Origin: JBFLYN01 sp040756655
GTDB taxonomy: Bacteria; Bacillota; Sulfobacillia; UBA8153
NCBI GenBank assembly: GCA_040756655.1
Contig: JBFLYN010000007.1
Span: 1 to 64,000, forward strand
Length of the DNA stretch: 64,000 nucleotides
Direction: 5' to 3'
Below, piece after piece: positions 1 to 8,247 of this stretch. The notes beneath the pieces are model-generated. The model did no database searches and had not been told where the DNA came from. It saw only the letters and a program-made list of their open reading frames with translations. The position numbers were made by a program, and so were the translations under genes. Every line of letters starts with the position of its first letter. The stretch's first letter is position 1.

Positions 1-1
1 G

Positions 2-61
2 CTGATAGGGTTCGCCGAAGGCGATACTGTGGGCTATACCACCCAAGGTTGCGGATACTGA
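2..61 (+). other. possible 3' end of an upstream gene
   Basis: The second frame is open from the window edge to a TGA at 59-61 and gives a short tail ending in the residues TTQGCGY. It would lie about 70 bases before ahcY in the same direction. I cannot identify a family from 19 residues, and the reading could be chance. Confidence 0.25.
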
Positions 62-134
62 CATCCACGAAAACCTATGAAAGAAGTCGTAACAACTAGA
101 TAGTCTTCACAAACCGGAGATAGGAGAGGTCTAG

Positions 135-1385
135 ATGACCACTGGTAACCTTGTGGCCAAGGGAGTGCAACGTATTGCCTGGGCGGGCCGCCGCATGCCG
201 GTTGTCCAGTCCATCGCCCGCCGGTGGATAACGGAGAAACCCCTGCAAGGGTTGACCATCGGCGCTTGTCTTCACGTGACCACCGAGACTGCCAACCTGG
301 CCTTGGCCCTGAAGGCGGGGGGTGCCGAGCTGGCCCTGTGCGCCTCTAACCCCTTGAGCACGCAGGATGATGTGGCGACGGCTCTCCGGGTCGAGTATGG
401 CATCCCTACCTTCGCCCGGCGGGGCGACTCGGCCGAGAACTATTACGCCAACATCGAGGCAGTGCTGGCCACCGGGCCGGAACTGGTAATGGATGACGGT
501 GCCGACGTCATCGGAGTACTGCACACACAATCCCCGGCGCGGCGGGCCAGGGTTTTCGCTGCCACCGAGGAGACCACCACGGGCGTCAACCGGCTGCGGG
601 CCATGCAGGACGATGGGAGACTGGCGTTTCCGGTCATCGCCGTTAACGACGCTTATACCAAGCACCTGTTCGACAACAGGTACGGGACTGGCCAGTCCAC
701 CATGGACGGCATACTGCGGGCCACCAACATGCTGGTGGCAGGCACCACAGTGGTAGTGGCCGGGTACGGCTGGTGCGGGCGGGGAGTAGCGGCCCGGGCC
801 AGCGGCATGGGGGCCCGGGTGTGCGTGGTGGAGGTAGATCCGCTGCGGGCGTTGGAGGCAGCCATGGACGGATTCCGGGTCGTGGACATGACCACCGCCG
901 CCGCAGAAGGTGACATCTTCATTACCGTAACCGGCAACACCAGTGTCATTCGCCAGGAGCATTTCGAGCTCATGAAAGACGGCGCGGTGCTCTGTAATTC
1001 CGGGCATTTCAACGTAGAGATCGACCTGCCAGCCCTAGAGCGACTGGCCGTATCCATACAACCAGTGCGGGAAAACGTACTGGAATACCGCCTCTCCGCG
1101 GGCAAAAACGTGTACGTGCTGGGCGAAGGCAGACTGGTGAACCTGGCGGCAGCCGAAGGTCACCCGGCCGAGGTCATGGACATGTCCTTTGCCAACCAGG
1201 CGCTGGTGGTGGAATGGTTAGTGCGGGAGCGCCCGCCACTGGAGAACAAGGTGATCCGGGTTCCAGAGCCCATCGACCGGGCCGTGGCTCGCCTGAAGCT
1301 GGAGGCCATGGGCATTGCCATTGAGCAGTTAACGGAAGAACAGAGCGCCTACATGCATTCTTGGCAACACGGGACCAGGGCATGA
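135..1385 (+). CDS. ahcY: adenosylhomocysteinase (S-adenosylhomocysteine hydrolase)
   Basis: Cytosolic NAD-dependent enzyme that splits S-adenosylhomocysteine into adenosine and homocysteine, clearing the product inhibitor of methyltransferases. The 416-residue protein shows the family motifs: the SNPLSTQDD stretch near residue 71, NDAYTKHLFDNRYGTGQS at 171-188 with the substrate-binding Lys176 and Asp180, and the Rossmann loop GYGWCG at 210-215. Its length fits the shorter bacterial/archaeal form that lacks the insertion of longer homologues. The ATG follows a GGAGAGG site. It appears to be a single gene or the last of an operon; the next gene starts 32 bases downstream. Confidence 0.95.
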   Translation: MTTGNLVAKGVQRIAWAGRRMPVVQSIARRWITEKPLQGLTIGACLHVTTETANLALALKAGGAELALCASNPLSTQDDVATALRVEYGIPTFARRGDSAENYYANIEAVLATGPELVMDDGADVIGVLHTQSPARRARVFAATEETTTGVNRLRAMQDDGRLAFPVIAVNDAYTKHLFDNRYGTGQSTMDGILRATNMLVAGTTVVVAGYGWCGRGVAARASGMGARVCVVEVDPLRALEAAMDGFRVVDMTTAAAEGDIFITVTGNTSVIRQEHFELMKDGAVLCNSGHFNVEIDLPALERLAVSIQPVRENVLEYRLSAGKNVYVLGEGRLVNLAAAEGHPAEVMDMSFANQALVVEWLVRERPPLENKVIRVPEPIDRAVARLKLEAMGIAIEQLTEEQSAYMHSWQHGTRA

Positions 1386-1416
1386 CGATCTCACACGGCC
1401 GAAAGGAAGATTCCTC

Positions 1417-2565
1417 TTGAATATCGGCATGTTCACCGATAGCTACCGCCCGTACACCAGCGGGGTGGTGCGCTCCCTAGAGACCTTCACCCGTGAGTTG
1501 GAGGCCATGGGGCACCGGGTGTTCATCTTCGCCCCCGACTACGGCAACCCCGTGCGTGAGCCCAATGTGTTCCGCTATTTTTCCGTCCCGGCCCCCACCA
1601 ACCGGCACTTCTACCTCGCCGTCCCCCTCTCGTGGCGGACCGGTCTGACCTTGCGCCGCCTAAATCTGGACGTAGTCCACGTCCATGCCCCGTTTCTCCT
1701 CGGGCGCCTGGGCTTGCGCGCCGCTCGGCGGCAAGGGCTGCCGGTGGTCTTCACCTATCACACCATGTACGACCAGTATACCCACTACGTGCCACTACTG
1801 GGGTCGTCCCTGCGTTCCTGGGTGGGACGGGTGGCCCGGGATTTCGCCAACCGCTGTGATACGGTGATCGCACCCACCGGGTCTATAAAAGAGCTCTTAG
1901 AGCAGGGTGGGATTCGTTCCAGCATCCGGGTGGTACCCACTGGAGTTGATCCCGAGGAGTTCATCCGCTGCGATCCGGGCTGGGCCCGGCAGGCATTCAA
2001 CCTGGAACCGGACCGGCCGGTGCTCACCACCGTAGGCCGTCTTGGGGTGGAAAAGAACCTGGAATTCTTAGTCCGGGCCATCAGTCACCTGGATGCACCA
2101 GTGGTGCTGCTGATGGTGGGAGACGGGCCCATGCGCGGCCGGTTGGAAAGCCTGGCCCGGGAACTAGGCGTGGCCGGGCGGGTCATATTTACGGGCCAGT
2201 TGCAGCGGCCCCAGCTGGGTTCGGTCCTGAAGGCCTCGCATCTTTTCGTCTTCAGCTCTCACACCGACACCCAGGGCGTAGTGCTCCTGGAAGCCCACGC
2301 GGCTGGTGTACCCATAGTGGCGGTGGACGCCCCGGGAGCTCGTGACATGGTCACGCCCGGGGTCAACGGGCTACTTACCGGACCTAATGAAGCCCACTTT
2401 GCCACCGCCATTCGTAGTCTCTTGGAAGACCCCAGGCTGCACAGCGAGTACTCCCGGGCGGCCCGGGAACATGCCCAACGCCTGTCCGCGCGGGAGTGTG
2501 CCCGTATGCTCGTCACGGTCTACCAGGATGTAATGGCCAGGACCCGTTCATCGGATACATCGTGA
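1417..2565 (+). CDS. glycosyltransferase family 4 protein
   Basis: GT-B fold retaining glycosyltransferase, 382 residues. The N-terminal half starts with GMFTDSYRPYTSGVVRS, typical of the diacylglycerol glucosyltransferase / mannosyltransferase branch of GT4. The C-terminal half carries the nucleotide-sugar site HTDTQGVVLLEAHAAGVP with the EX7E-type acidic residues. Start is TTG at 1417 after GAAAGGAAG. It may transfer a hexose from a nucleotide sugar to a lipid or cell-surface acceptor; the acceptor cannot be read from sequence. It runs convergently into galU, 13 bases apart, and so sits beside genes that supply UDP-sugars. Confidence 0.85.
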   Translation: MNIGMFTDSYRPYTSGVVRSLETFTRELEAMGHRVFIFAPDYGNPVREPNVFRYFSVPAPTNRHFYLAVPLSWRTGLTLRRLNLDVVHVHAPFLLGRLGLRAARRQGLPVVFTYHTMYDQYTHYVPLLGSSLRSWVGRVARDFANRCDTVIAPTGSIKELLEQGGIRSSIRVVPTGVDPEEFIRCDPGWARQAFNLEPDRPVLTTVGRLGVEKNLEFLVRAISHLDAPVVLLMVGDGPMRGRLESLARELGVAGRVIFTGQLQRPQLGSVLKASHLFVFSSHTDTQGVVLLEAHAAGVPIVAVDAPGARDMVTPGVNGLLTGPNEAHFATAIRSLLEDPRLHSEYSRAAREHAQRLSARECARMLVTVYQDVMARTRSSDTS

Positions 2566-2578
2566 GCCGGCTTTCTGC

Positions 2579-3490
2579 CTAGCCCGGGATGTCGCGGGCA
2601 GCTGCTGCCTCCAGCAGTTCCCTGCGGCGGGCGGTCATCATCTCCAGAAGATGGGCGGCCAGCTGGGCGCCCAGTTCCGACTCCAAAGCATAATCCAGGG
2701 TAGCTTTGAGAAACCCCATCCTGTCCCCCACATCATACCGGAAACCACTAAACTCATAGCCGGTAAGGGGCCGGTCTTGGGCCATTAAGCGTAAAGCGTC
2801 GGTAAGCTGGATCTCCCCCCCCACTCCAGGGGAAGTTTCCTCCAGTGCCTGGAAAACACCGGGTTCCAGTATGTACCTTCCCACCACCGCCAGGTCCGAT
2901 GGGGCCTGGTCCGGATGGGGCTTCTCCACCAGGTCGTGGACCTCCCACATCCCTTCGCCCAGGGGGCGACCGGCTATTACGCCAAAAGCGCCCAGCTGTC
3001 CCCTGGGCACGCGCTGCAATGCCAGCACGGACCTGCCGGTCCGGTGGTAGACTTCCAGCAGTTGCCGCAGGCAGGGTGTTTTGGCTCTCACCAGGTCATC
3101 TGGTAGCATTACGCCGAAGGGCTCCCCAGAGACATGCCCCCGGGCACAGAGTACAGCATGACCCAGACCCAGGGCTTCGCCCTGGCGAACATAGTGCATC
3201 CGCGCAAGGCTGCTGATCCCTCTAAGAAGTTCCACTTGCTGGTGCCGGCCCCTGGCCGCAAGCATGCCCTCGAGTTCCAAGGAGCGATCAAAGTGATCTT
3301 CGATGGCCTGCTTGTTCCGGCTGGTGATCACGAGGACGTCGCTGATGCCCGAGGCCACCGCCTCTTCCACAACCAGCTGGATGGCCGGGATGTCCACGAT
3401 GGGAATCATCTCTTTGGGTTGAGCCTTGGTGGCGGGTAGAAAACGGGTACCCAGACCAGCCGCGGGAATCACAGCTTTGTGAACCAACAT
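2579..3490 (-). CDS. galU: UTP-glucose-1-phosphate uridylyltransferase
   Basis: Makes UDP-glucose from UTP and glucose-1-phosphate. The 303-residue protein opens with the nucleotidyltransferase signature AAGLGTRFLPATKAQPKEM at about residues 9-27, and its length is normal for bacterial GalU. The frame is open far upstream to 3949, but homology begins at the ATG at 3490, which I take as the start. It is the last gene of galT-glgA-galU, about 100 bases after glgA. The purine-rich sequence in front of the start lies inside a hairpin (3491-3511), so initiation may be restrained. Confidence 0.93.
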   Translation of the reverse strand: MLVHKAVIPAAGLGTRFLPATKAQPKEMIPIVDIPAIQLVVEEAVASGISDVLVITSRNKQAIEDHFDRSLELEGMLAARGRHQQVELLRGISSLARMHYVRQGEALGLGHAVLCARGHVSGEPFGVMLPDDLVRAKTPCLRQLLEVYHRTGRSVLALQRVPRGQLGAFGVIAGRPLGEGMWEVHDLVEKPHPDQAPSDLAVVGRYILEPGVFQALEETSPGVGGEIQLTDALRLMAQDRPLTGYEFSGFRYDVGDRMGFLKATLDYALESELGAQLAAHLLEMMTARRRELLEAAAARDIPG

Positions 3491-3511
3491 TATCCCCCCT
3501 ACAGGGGGATA
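3491..3511 (-). promoter_or_regulatory. hairpin covering the galU ribosome binding site
   Basis: An 8-bp perfect inverted repeat (TATCCCCC / GGGGGATA, loop of 5) ends immediately before the galU ATG. In the minus-strand mRNA the GGGGGAU that would act as Shine-Dalgarno is the 3' arm of the stem. This could restrain galU translation until the stem opens. There is no U-tract, so it is not a normal terminator. Confidence 0.5.
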
Positions 3512-3590
3512 TTCAACGGTGCCTTGACCAATCCTTCCACCTACTGCCAGATGAGGCGGCCGTAAGCCAAGCCGGCCTCCTCGATGGGGT

Positions 3591-5072
3591 TCAGGCAGTC
3601 CACGGCACTTCCACGTGCTTGCCGAGGGCCTTATCATAGAGGTCCATGTACTCGGCCGCCGAGCGATTCCATGAGAAGTCCGCTTCCATGGCACGTAGCA
3701 CCAACCTGCGCCAGGTCGCAGGAACCCGGTAAGCCTTAAGCGCTTCGTGGATGGCCTCCATGAGCGCGTCGGCAGTATAGGGCCGGAAGGAAAACCCGTT
3801 ACCGGCCCCGGTGCCGGGCTCGTAGTTGGCGATGGTGTCGGCCAGTCCCCCGGTCTCGCGTACGATGGGGATAGTGCCGTAGCGCAGACTGATGAGCTGG
3901 CCCAGTCCACAGGGCTCAAACCGGGAAGGCATGAGGAACATATCGGCACCTGCGTAGATCTTCTGGGCCAGCACGCCGTTGAACCCGATGTGGGCTCTTA
4001 CGTGCTCGGGGAATTCTCTCCCGAACCTGGAGAACAGTTCTTCGTAATGGGGCTCTCCCGACCCCAGGAGCACCAGCTGGGCGCCTTGGGCCACCAGTCC
4101 GGGCACCACCTGGGCCACCAAGTCGAGACCCTTTTGGTCCACAAGCCTGGATATGATCCCGAACAGGGGTACATCCTTGACCGGCAGTCCCAGTTCGCGC
4201 TGGAGCCCGTACTTGTTGTCCTTCTTCTCGTGGACCCGGTCCGGGCCGTAGTTGGCGTAGATTCTCGGGTCGTTGCGGGGGTCAAACTCGTGATAGTTGA
4301 TGCCGTTGATGATGCCATAGAGGTCGTCGCGCCGCTTCCTGAGGATTCCTTCCATGCGCTCGCCGTACTCGGGTGTCTGAATCTCCTCCGCGTACCGGCG
4401 ACTGACGGTGTTCAAGGCGTCAGCGTACAGGAGCCCGGCTTTCATGAAGGACACCTCCCCGTAAAACTCCAGTTCCTCCGGCCGGAAAAACTCATCCCCG
4501 GCTCCCAGAAGCTGTAGGACCGGGCGAGGGAAGTTTCCCTGGTACCTGAGGTTGTGAATGGTGAATACCGTGGAGATCCGCCGGTAGAAGGGCTGGGTTT
4601 GGTACAGGGTTTTCAGCATGAAAGGCACCGGCCCGGTCTGCCAGTCGTTACAGTGAATCACGTCTGGGCGGAAGTCCATGACCGGCAGCATCTCCAGGAC
4701 CGCCCTGCAGAAGAATGCATACCGTTCAGCGTCATCCCAGTGAGCGTAGATACCCTCCCGGTCGAACAGCTGGTAGTTGTCCACAAAATACACGGGTACC
4801 CGGCGGGTGTCGCTGTTGAGACGGGCCTCAATGTGCGCCCGCCGCAGTATAGCCGTTTCTCGCCTGGGGCCCACGCTTACCGGGAAGTCGGCCACCGTGT
4901 CCATATCCTGGACAATGTCACGGTACCTGGGCATGACGATGCGGACATCATTGCCCAACATGGCCAGGGCCTTGGGCAGCGACCCGGCTACATCCGCCAG
5001 CCCTCCCGTCTTGGCAAAGGGGGCCACCTCCGCAGCAACCATGAGGATACGTAGATTCCTGTCAACCATCAT
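3591..5072 (-). CDS. glgA: glycogen synthase (starch synthase type)
   Basis: GT5 glucosyltransferase that extends alpha-1,4-glucan from ADP-glucose. The 493-residue length is standard. The N-terminal KTGGLADV motif (about residues 20-27) is the ADP-glucose-binding loop, and RFEPCGLGQL in the C-terminal domain is also family-typical. The start ATG at 5072 overlaps the galT stop (ATGA) and has AGGAGG upstream; a second in-frame ATG follows at once. It is the middle gene of galT-glgA-galU. No glgB, glgC or glgP is visible in this window, so the rest of any glycogen pathway must be elsewhere. Confidence 0.94.
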   Translation of the reverse strand: MMVDRNLRILMVAAEVAPFAKTGGLADVAGSLPKALAMLGNDVRIVMPRYRDIVQDMDTVADFPVSVGPRRETAILRRAHIEARLNSDTRRVPVYFVDNYQLFDREGIYAHWDDAERYAFFCRAVLEMLPVMDFRPDVIHCNDWQTGPVPFMLKTLYQTQPFYRRISTVFTIHNLRYQGNFPRPVLQLLGAGDEFFRPEELEFYGEVSFMKAGLLYADALNTVSRRYAEEIQTPEYGERMEGILRKRRDDLYGIINGINYHEFDPRNDPRIYANYGPDRVHEKKDNKYGLQRELGLPVKDVPLFGIISRLVDQKGLDLVAQVVPGLVAQGAQLVLLGSGEPHYEELFSRFGREFPEHVRAHIGFNGVLAQKIYAGADMFLMPSRFEPCGLGQLISLRYGTIPIVRETGGLADTIANYEPGTGAGNGFSFRPYTADALMEAIHEALKAYRVPATWRRLVLRAMEADFSWNRSAAEYMDLYDKALGKHVEVPWTA

Positions 5073-6142
5073 GATGAGTGGTTCCTCCTGCCTTCAGGTA
5101 TGGCCCGGGTAGATCCCGGAGTGTCTGGCCCGGGTACGGCCGCCCACGGGCCGGTGACGGCCCTTAGTTCCTCGGAAGCAGTTTCCGGGGCCGTGGGGTT
5201 TATGAAAAGCCCGGTCCCCCATTCAAAGCCGGCCGTCACCGTGAGTCTCGGCAAGATCTCAAGGTGCCAATGGTAGTAAGGGTGAGCCTCGCCAAAGGGC
5301 GCAGTGTGCAGCACCATGTTGTAGTCGGGTTCTGGGAAGGCTCCCTCCAACCTACCGACGGCCCGGATCAAGGCCCCCGCCAATTCCTCCAGTTCGTCCC
5401 GGTCCGTGTCCAGGAAATCGGGGCTGTGCCGCTGGGGGTGAATGCTCATTTCGTAGGGAAACCTGGAGGCAAACGGGCAGTGGCAGACAAAACCGGGGCT
5501 TTCTTCCACGACCCGGGCTCGCCGGAGGCGTTCGTGTTCCAGCACGGCACAGTGCAGGCACCCGCCAGTAGACTGGTGGTAGGCCCGGGCCACTTCCAGC
5601 TCTTCGGCTATGGCCGCCGGCACCAGCGGTAATCCCACGATCTGAAAATGGGGGTGCTCCAAGGACGCTCCCGCCACGGCTCCTTCGTTCTTGAACACTT
5701 GCACGTACGCGATGCTCCCCGTCTGCTTTAGCGCCTGCAACCTCTCTCCCATGGCCTGGAGCGCCAAACTCAACTGTTCAGTGGAATATGTCGGGATGGA
5801 GGCATGGTGTTCAGGGGTTTCCACCAGCACTTCGTGGTAGCCGCTGCCGGCCATGCTCACCAGTGGCCCGTCGGTTTTCTCCGCCCGGGGCAGGCCGGGG
5901 TCCAGGGCCGGAAACTTGTTGGGGAACACCCGTACTGACCAGCCTGGGGTGTTGCGACCTGCCCGGCTCTCCCGGTAAGCCAGTACTTCCGGAGGGGTCA
6001 GGTGCTCGTTCCCCCAGCAGAACGGGCAATTTCCCCCGCTCCGGGTGTGAGGCGCGCGCCGGAAATCGTGGGGACGCTTCTGCCGCTCAGTGGCGATTAT
6101 GGACCAACGCGTGGTAAACGGGTCTTTGCGTAACTCGGACAA
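5069..6142 (-). CDS. galT: galactose-1-phosphate uridylyltransferase
   Basis: HIT-superfamily enzyme exchanging UMP between UDP-glucose and galactose-1-phosphate. The 357-residue protein has the metal-binding CPFC motif near residue 40, the catalytic HPH within LEHPHFQ (the central His becomes uridylylated), and HWHLEILPR in the C-terminal half. It is the first gene of galT-glgA-galU and overlaps glgA by four bases. Neither galK nor galE is adjacent, so the physiological role may be sugar-1-phosphate interconversion for glycogen rather than galactose use. The start is preceded by a good AAAGGAGG. Confidence 0.92.
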   Translation of the reverse strand: MSELRKDPFTTRWSIIATERQKRPHDFRRAPHTRSGGNCPFCWGNEHLTPPEVLAYRESRAGRNTPGWSVRVFPNKFPALDPGLPRAEKTDGPLVSMAGSGYHEVLVETPEHHASIPTYSTEQLSLALQAMGERLQALKQTGSIAYVQVFKNEGAVAGASLEHPHFQIVGLPLVPAAIAEELEVARAYHQSTGGCLHCAVLEHERLRRARVVEESPGFVCHCPFASRFPYEMSIHPQRHSPDFLDTDRDELEELAGALIRAVGRLEGAFPEPDYNMVLHTAPFGEAHPYYHWHLEILPRLTVTAGFEWGTGLFINPTAPETASEELRAVTGPWAAVPGPDTPGSTRAIPEGRRNHSS

Positions 6143-6171
6143 ATCACGTTACCTCCTTTATGTTGGTATTG

Positions 6172-6193
6172 TGCCACGCAATGACCCGTGGCA
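6172..6193. promoter_or_regulatory. possible operator upstream of galT
   Basis: Inverted repeat TGCCACG - 8 bases - CGTGGCA, 30 bases upstream of the galT start. The flanking bases extend the symmetry loosely. Position and size fit an operator for a dimeric repressor; no regulator for it is identifiable here. Confidence 0.35.
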
Positions 6194-6213
6194 ATGCTAG
6201 TAGTCCTCCGGAC

Positions 6214-6249
6214 AAAGGAAGAGACCGCCCGCAGGCGGCTCTTCCTTGT
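6214..6249 (-). terminator. rho-independent terminator of the coat-protein operon
   Basis: Stem formed by AAGGAAGAG plus CCGCC paired with GGCGG plus CTCTTCCTT, loop CGCA. On the minus strand it lies about 80 bases after the coat gene that ends at 6331 and is followed by UUUGUCC. The U-tract is short. Confidence 0.6.
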
Positions 6250-6330
6250 TAGTGGTCCTCTCGGCTCCGGCCGCATTCACCGCCAGCCGAAGTTGCCCAA
6301 AAGATCCACTTGCGCTGGGCGCTGGAGCGC

Positions 6331-7641
6331 TCAGCTGGAGAGGTTTCCGGTCTGGCCCTGGTAGATGGAGGTTCCACCGCCGTACTGGGTGCCCAAGCCC
6401 TGGTAGACGCTTTGGCCCACTCCCGTCCCCGCCTGTCCACCGATGCCACGGTAGACGCTCTGTACCGGGGTGCCGACGGCGCCACCCTGGTACACGCCCG
6501 GACCGCCAGGATAGGCGCCCTGGGCGATCGGGCCGCCAGTGGCCGGGAACTCCGTGCCGCGTACCTCCTGCCGGGTCCAGGCGGGGAGATTGCCTGTATA
6601 CCCGGTGGTGCCGTACCCGGTGGTCCCATACCCGCTAGTACCGTATCCGCCGACCATGCCGCCGTACCCGCCCCGGAACCCGGCTTGCTGCCCGGCGAAG
6701 CCTCCGGTGTAGCCCTGGTAAATGCTGGGCTGGAGCTGGCCAAACCGGTGCTGCTCACCGGGCACTTCCTGGCGAGTCCATGCGGGTAGGCCCACCCCCG
6801 TGCCTCCGTAGTAGCCTCCGCCGTAGCCTCCAACGTAGCCTCCGGTGAACGGGGCGCCGAACCCGGCGGGAGTCCCGATCTGCCCACCCTGGTACACGCT
6901 GGGACCGCCGGGGTAGGCGGTATGGGCTACTGGCCCCCCGCTGGCCGGGTATTCCGTGCCACGCACTTCTTGCCGGGTCCAGGCAGGGAGGTTAGCTCCA
7001 TATCCGCCCTGGAAGCCAGTGTAGCCCGGCGCCATCTGTCCGTAACCGGCCTGGTAACCACCGAATCCCTGCTGTCCTCCGATGGCCTGGTAGCTTTGCC
7101 CAAGCTGCGGGTCGTGACGTGCCCACTGGGGCAGGTTGCTTCCGGTCATCATTCCAGTCATCCCTCCGTATTGCTGCCCTATCACGTCTCCCTGGTAACC
7201 GCCTTCAGAGCGCACCTCGTGACGTGTCCATTCGGGCAGGTTGATACCGCCGGACATACCGGCGGTATATCCCGTCGTTCCCATGCCGCCATAGACCCCG
7301 GCTGTCCCGTACCCGCCCGGAACGTAGGTGGAAGCAGCCGTACCGGTCAGCTGGCCGTAGGGAACGTTGATACCAGTTATCTCTTGTCGAAGCTGTTGAG
7401 CCGTATTCATGAGGTCCTGTACTGCACTGATGCTGGCCGGCCTTACTTCGTACCAACCCCGGCTATGCAGATAATCGAATACCTGCCTGGCATCGGCGGC
7501 AGCCTCACTGTGCAACTGGCCCAGCACATTGCGCAACCGAGGATCCGCAGCCTCCACGCTGGCCTGGGCAATGAAGTTAGTGAGGAACTTCTGGCTGGTC
7601 AGGACGTCTTGTCCGATTTCCTTGTCGCCAAAGTTGAACAT
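6331..7641 (-). CDS. CotF-family spore coat protein with Gly/Tyr-rich repeat tail
   Basis: The first ~95 residues form a CotF-type helical domain (motifs DVLTSQKFLTNFI and DPRLRNVLGQLHSEA). The remaining ~340 residues are low-complexity Gly/Tyr/Gln sequence carrying five copies of an LPxWxR(Q/H)(E/D) element, near residues 135, 170, 218, 285 and 351. Longer units TE(Y/F)PA(S/T)GGP and AYPGGP(S/G)VYQGG recur with copies 3 and 5. The total of about 436 residues is far longer than Bacillus CotF (about 160). I chose the ATG at 7641, nine bases after GGGAG; a TTG at 7647 is possible. It is coupled to the small coat gene upstream. The tail resembles cross-linking or self-assembling structural proteins, which is inference. 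Confidence 0.8.
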   Translation of the reverse strand: MFNFGDKEIGQDVLTSQKFLTNFIAQASVEAADPRLRNVLGQLHSEAAADARQVFDYLHSRGWYEVRPASISAVQDLMNTAQQLRQEITGINVPYGQLTGTAASTYVPGGYGTAGVYGGMGTTGYTAGMSGGINLPEWTRHEVRSEGGYQGDVIGQQYGGMTGMMTGSNLPQWARHDPQLGQSYQAIGGQQGFGGYQAGYGQMAPGYTGFQGGYGANLPAWTRQEVRGTEYPASGGPVAHTAYPGGPSVYQGGQIGTPAGFGAPFTGGYVGGYGGGYYGGTGVGLPAWTRQEVPGEQHRFGQLQPSIYQGYTGGFAGQQAGFRGGYGGMVGGYGTSGYGTTGYGTTGYTGNLPAWTRQEVRGTEFPATGGPIAQGAYPGGPGVYQGGAVGTPVQSVYRGIGGQAGTGVGQSVYQGLGTQYGGGTSIYQGQTGNLSS

Positions 7642-7661
7642 GGCCAACTACTCCCTACCTC

Positions 7662-7853
7662 CTAGACGGATGCAATCTGATTGACGAGGATGTCCAGATG
7701 CCGTTGGTGGTTTTGACGCAGCGTATGGCAGATATTCCGAAGCTGCGGGTCGTTGCTGATCTGCGCCAGGGCGCCAAGTTTCTTCACCATCAGGGCAGTG
7801 CCCTTGATGCACTCGTCGCACCACCATAGTTCGGTCATCGTCAGCTGGGGCAT
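7662..7853 (-). CDS. small CotF-like spore coat protein
   Basis: Protein of 63 residues with TELWWCDECIKGTALMVKKL and DPQLRNICHTLRQNHQRH, matching the helical coat-protein pattern seen in the N-terminal domain of the next gene (compare DPRLRNVLGQLHSEA). The ATG at 7853 lies nine bases after AGGAG; an in-frame TTG at 7862 sits too close to that site. The stop is followed directly by the GAGGTAGGGAG of the repeat coat gene, so both are probably co-translated and assembled together in the spore coat. Confidence 0.7.
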   Translation of the reverse strand: MPQLTMTELWWCDECIKGTALMVKKLGALAQISNDPQLRNICHTLRQNHQRHLDILVNQIASV

Positions 7854-8037
7854 GCACTTCAACTCCTTTCCACAGGATTCCCGTGCCTAGGTTTCCCCTG
7901 TAGCCTCCCGGGGTATACAACGTGGCCATTCATCACAATGACTACACGCCCGGACCTGGTGTTCGGTTTCTGAACACGCATAGGTTGCCCTCCTGGTGTC
8001 AACAGTAGAACAAGACTACCATGAAGGAGTGCTGCCA

Positions 8038-8247
8038 GTGGTAGAACACCAGTTTTCGCTGGTGGACTGGAGGGCCGACCAGCAACTGATGAGGCTTCTC
8101 AAAGAGGCCGAGGAGGACATCAGGCGACGGTGCGGAAAGAGAGTGGCCTTGGTCGCCTACACCGACGTGACCACGGGCGAGGGACGCCGGGCCGCAGGTA
8201 AGGTGACCCCAGATCAGTGCCCCAGCCCGACCAGGGATAACACGTGA
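8038..8247 (+). CDS. small conserved-looking protein of unknown function
   Basis: Open frame of 69 residues from GTG at 8038, eight bases after AAGGAG. The frame is also open upstream to 7996 but without a good ribosome site. The protein is charged and soluble, with HQFSLVDWRADQQLM, then LLKEAEEDIRRRCG, then VALVAYT. This looks like a helix followed by a strand. The last ~10 codons overlap the 3' end of the convergent ZIP gene. No family recognised; the codon pattern and start site support a real gene. Confidence 0.5.
   Translation: MVEHQFSLVDWRADQQLMRLLKEAEEDIRRRCGKRVALVAYTDVTTGEGRRAAGKVTPDQCPSPTRDNT

Noticed and set aside
1..134. SAM or SAH riboswitch before ahcY
   Set aside because: No terminator or recognised conserved core is visible in the 134 bases available.
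96..1007. 303-codon minus-strand open frame inside ahcY
   Set aside because: It is antisense to a certain gene, Gly/Pro/Arg/His-rich, with no motif; typical shadow of high-GC coding.
2579..3949. Longer N-terminus for GalU
   Set aside because: Homology starts at 3490. The extra 153 codons are antisense to the 3' part of glgA.
6331..7641. Silk- or adhesin-like secreted repeat protein
   Set aside because: No signal peptide; the CotF-type N-terminus and neighbouring small coat gene fit a coat protein better.
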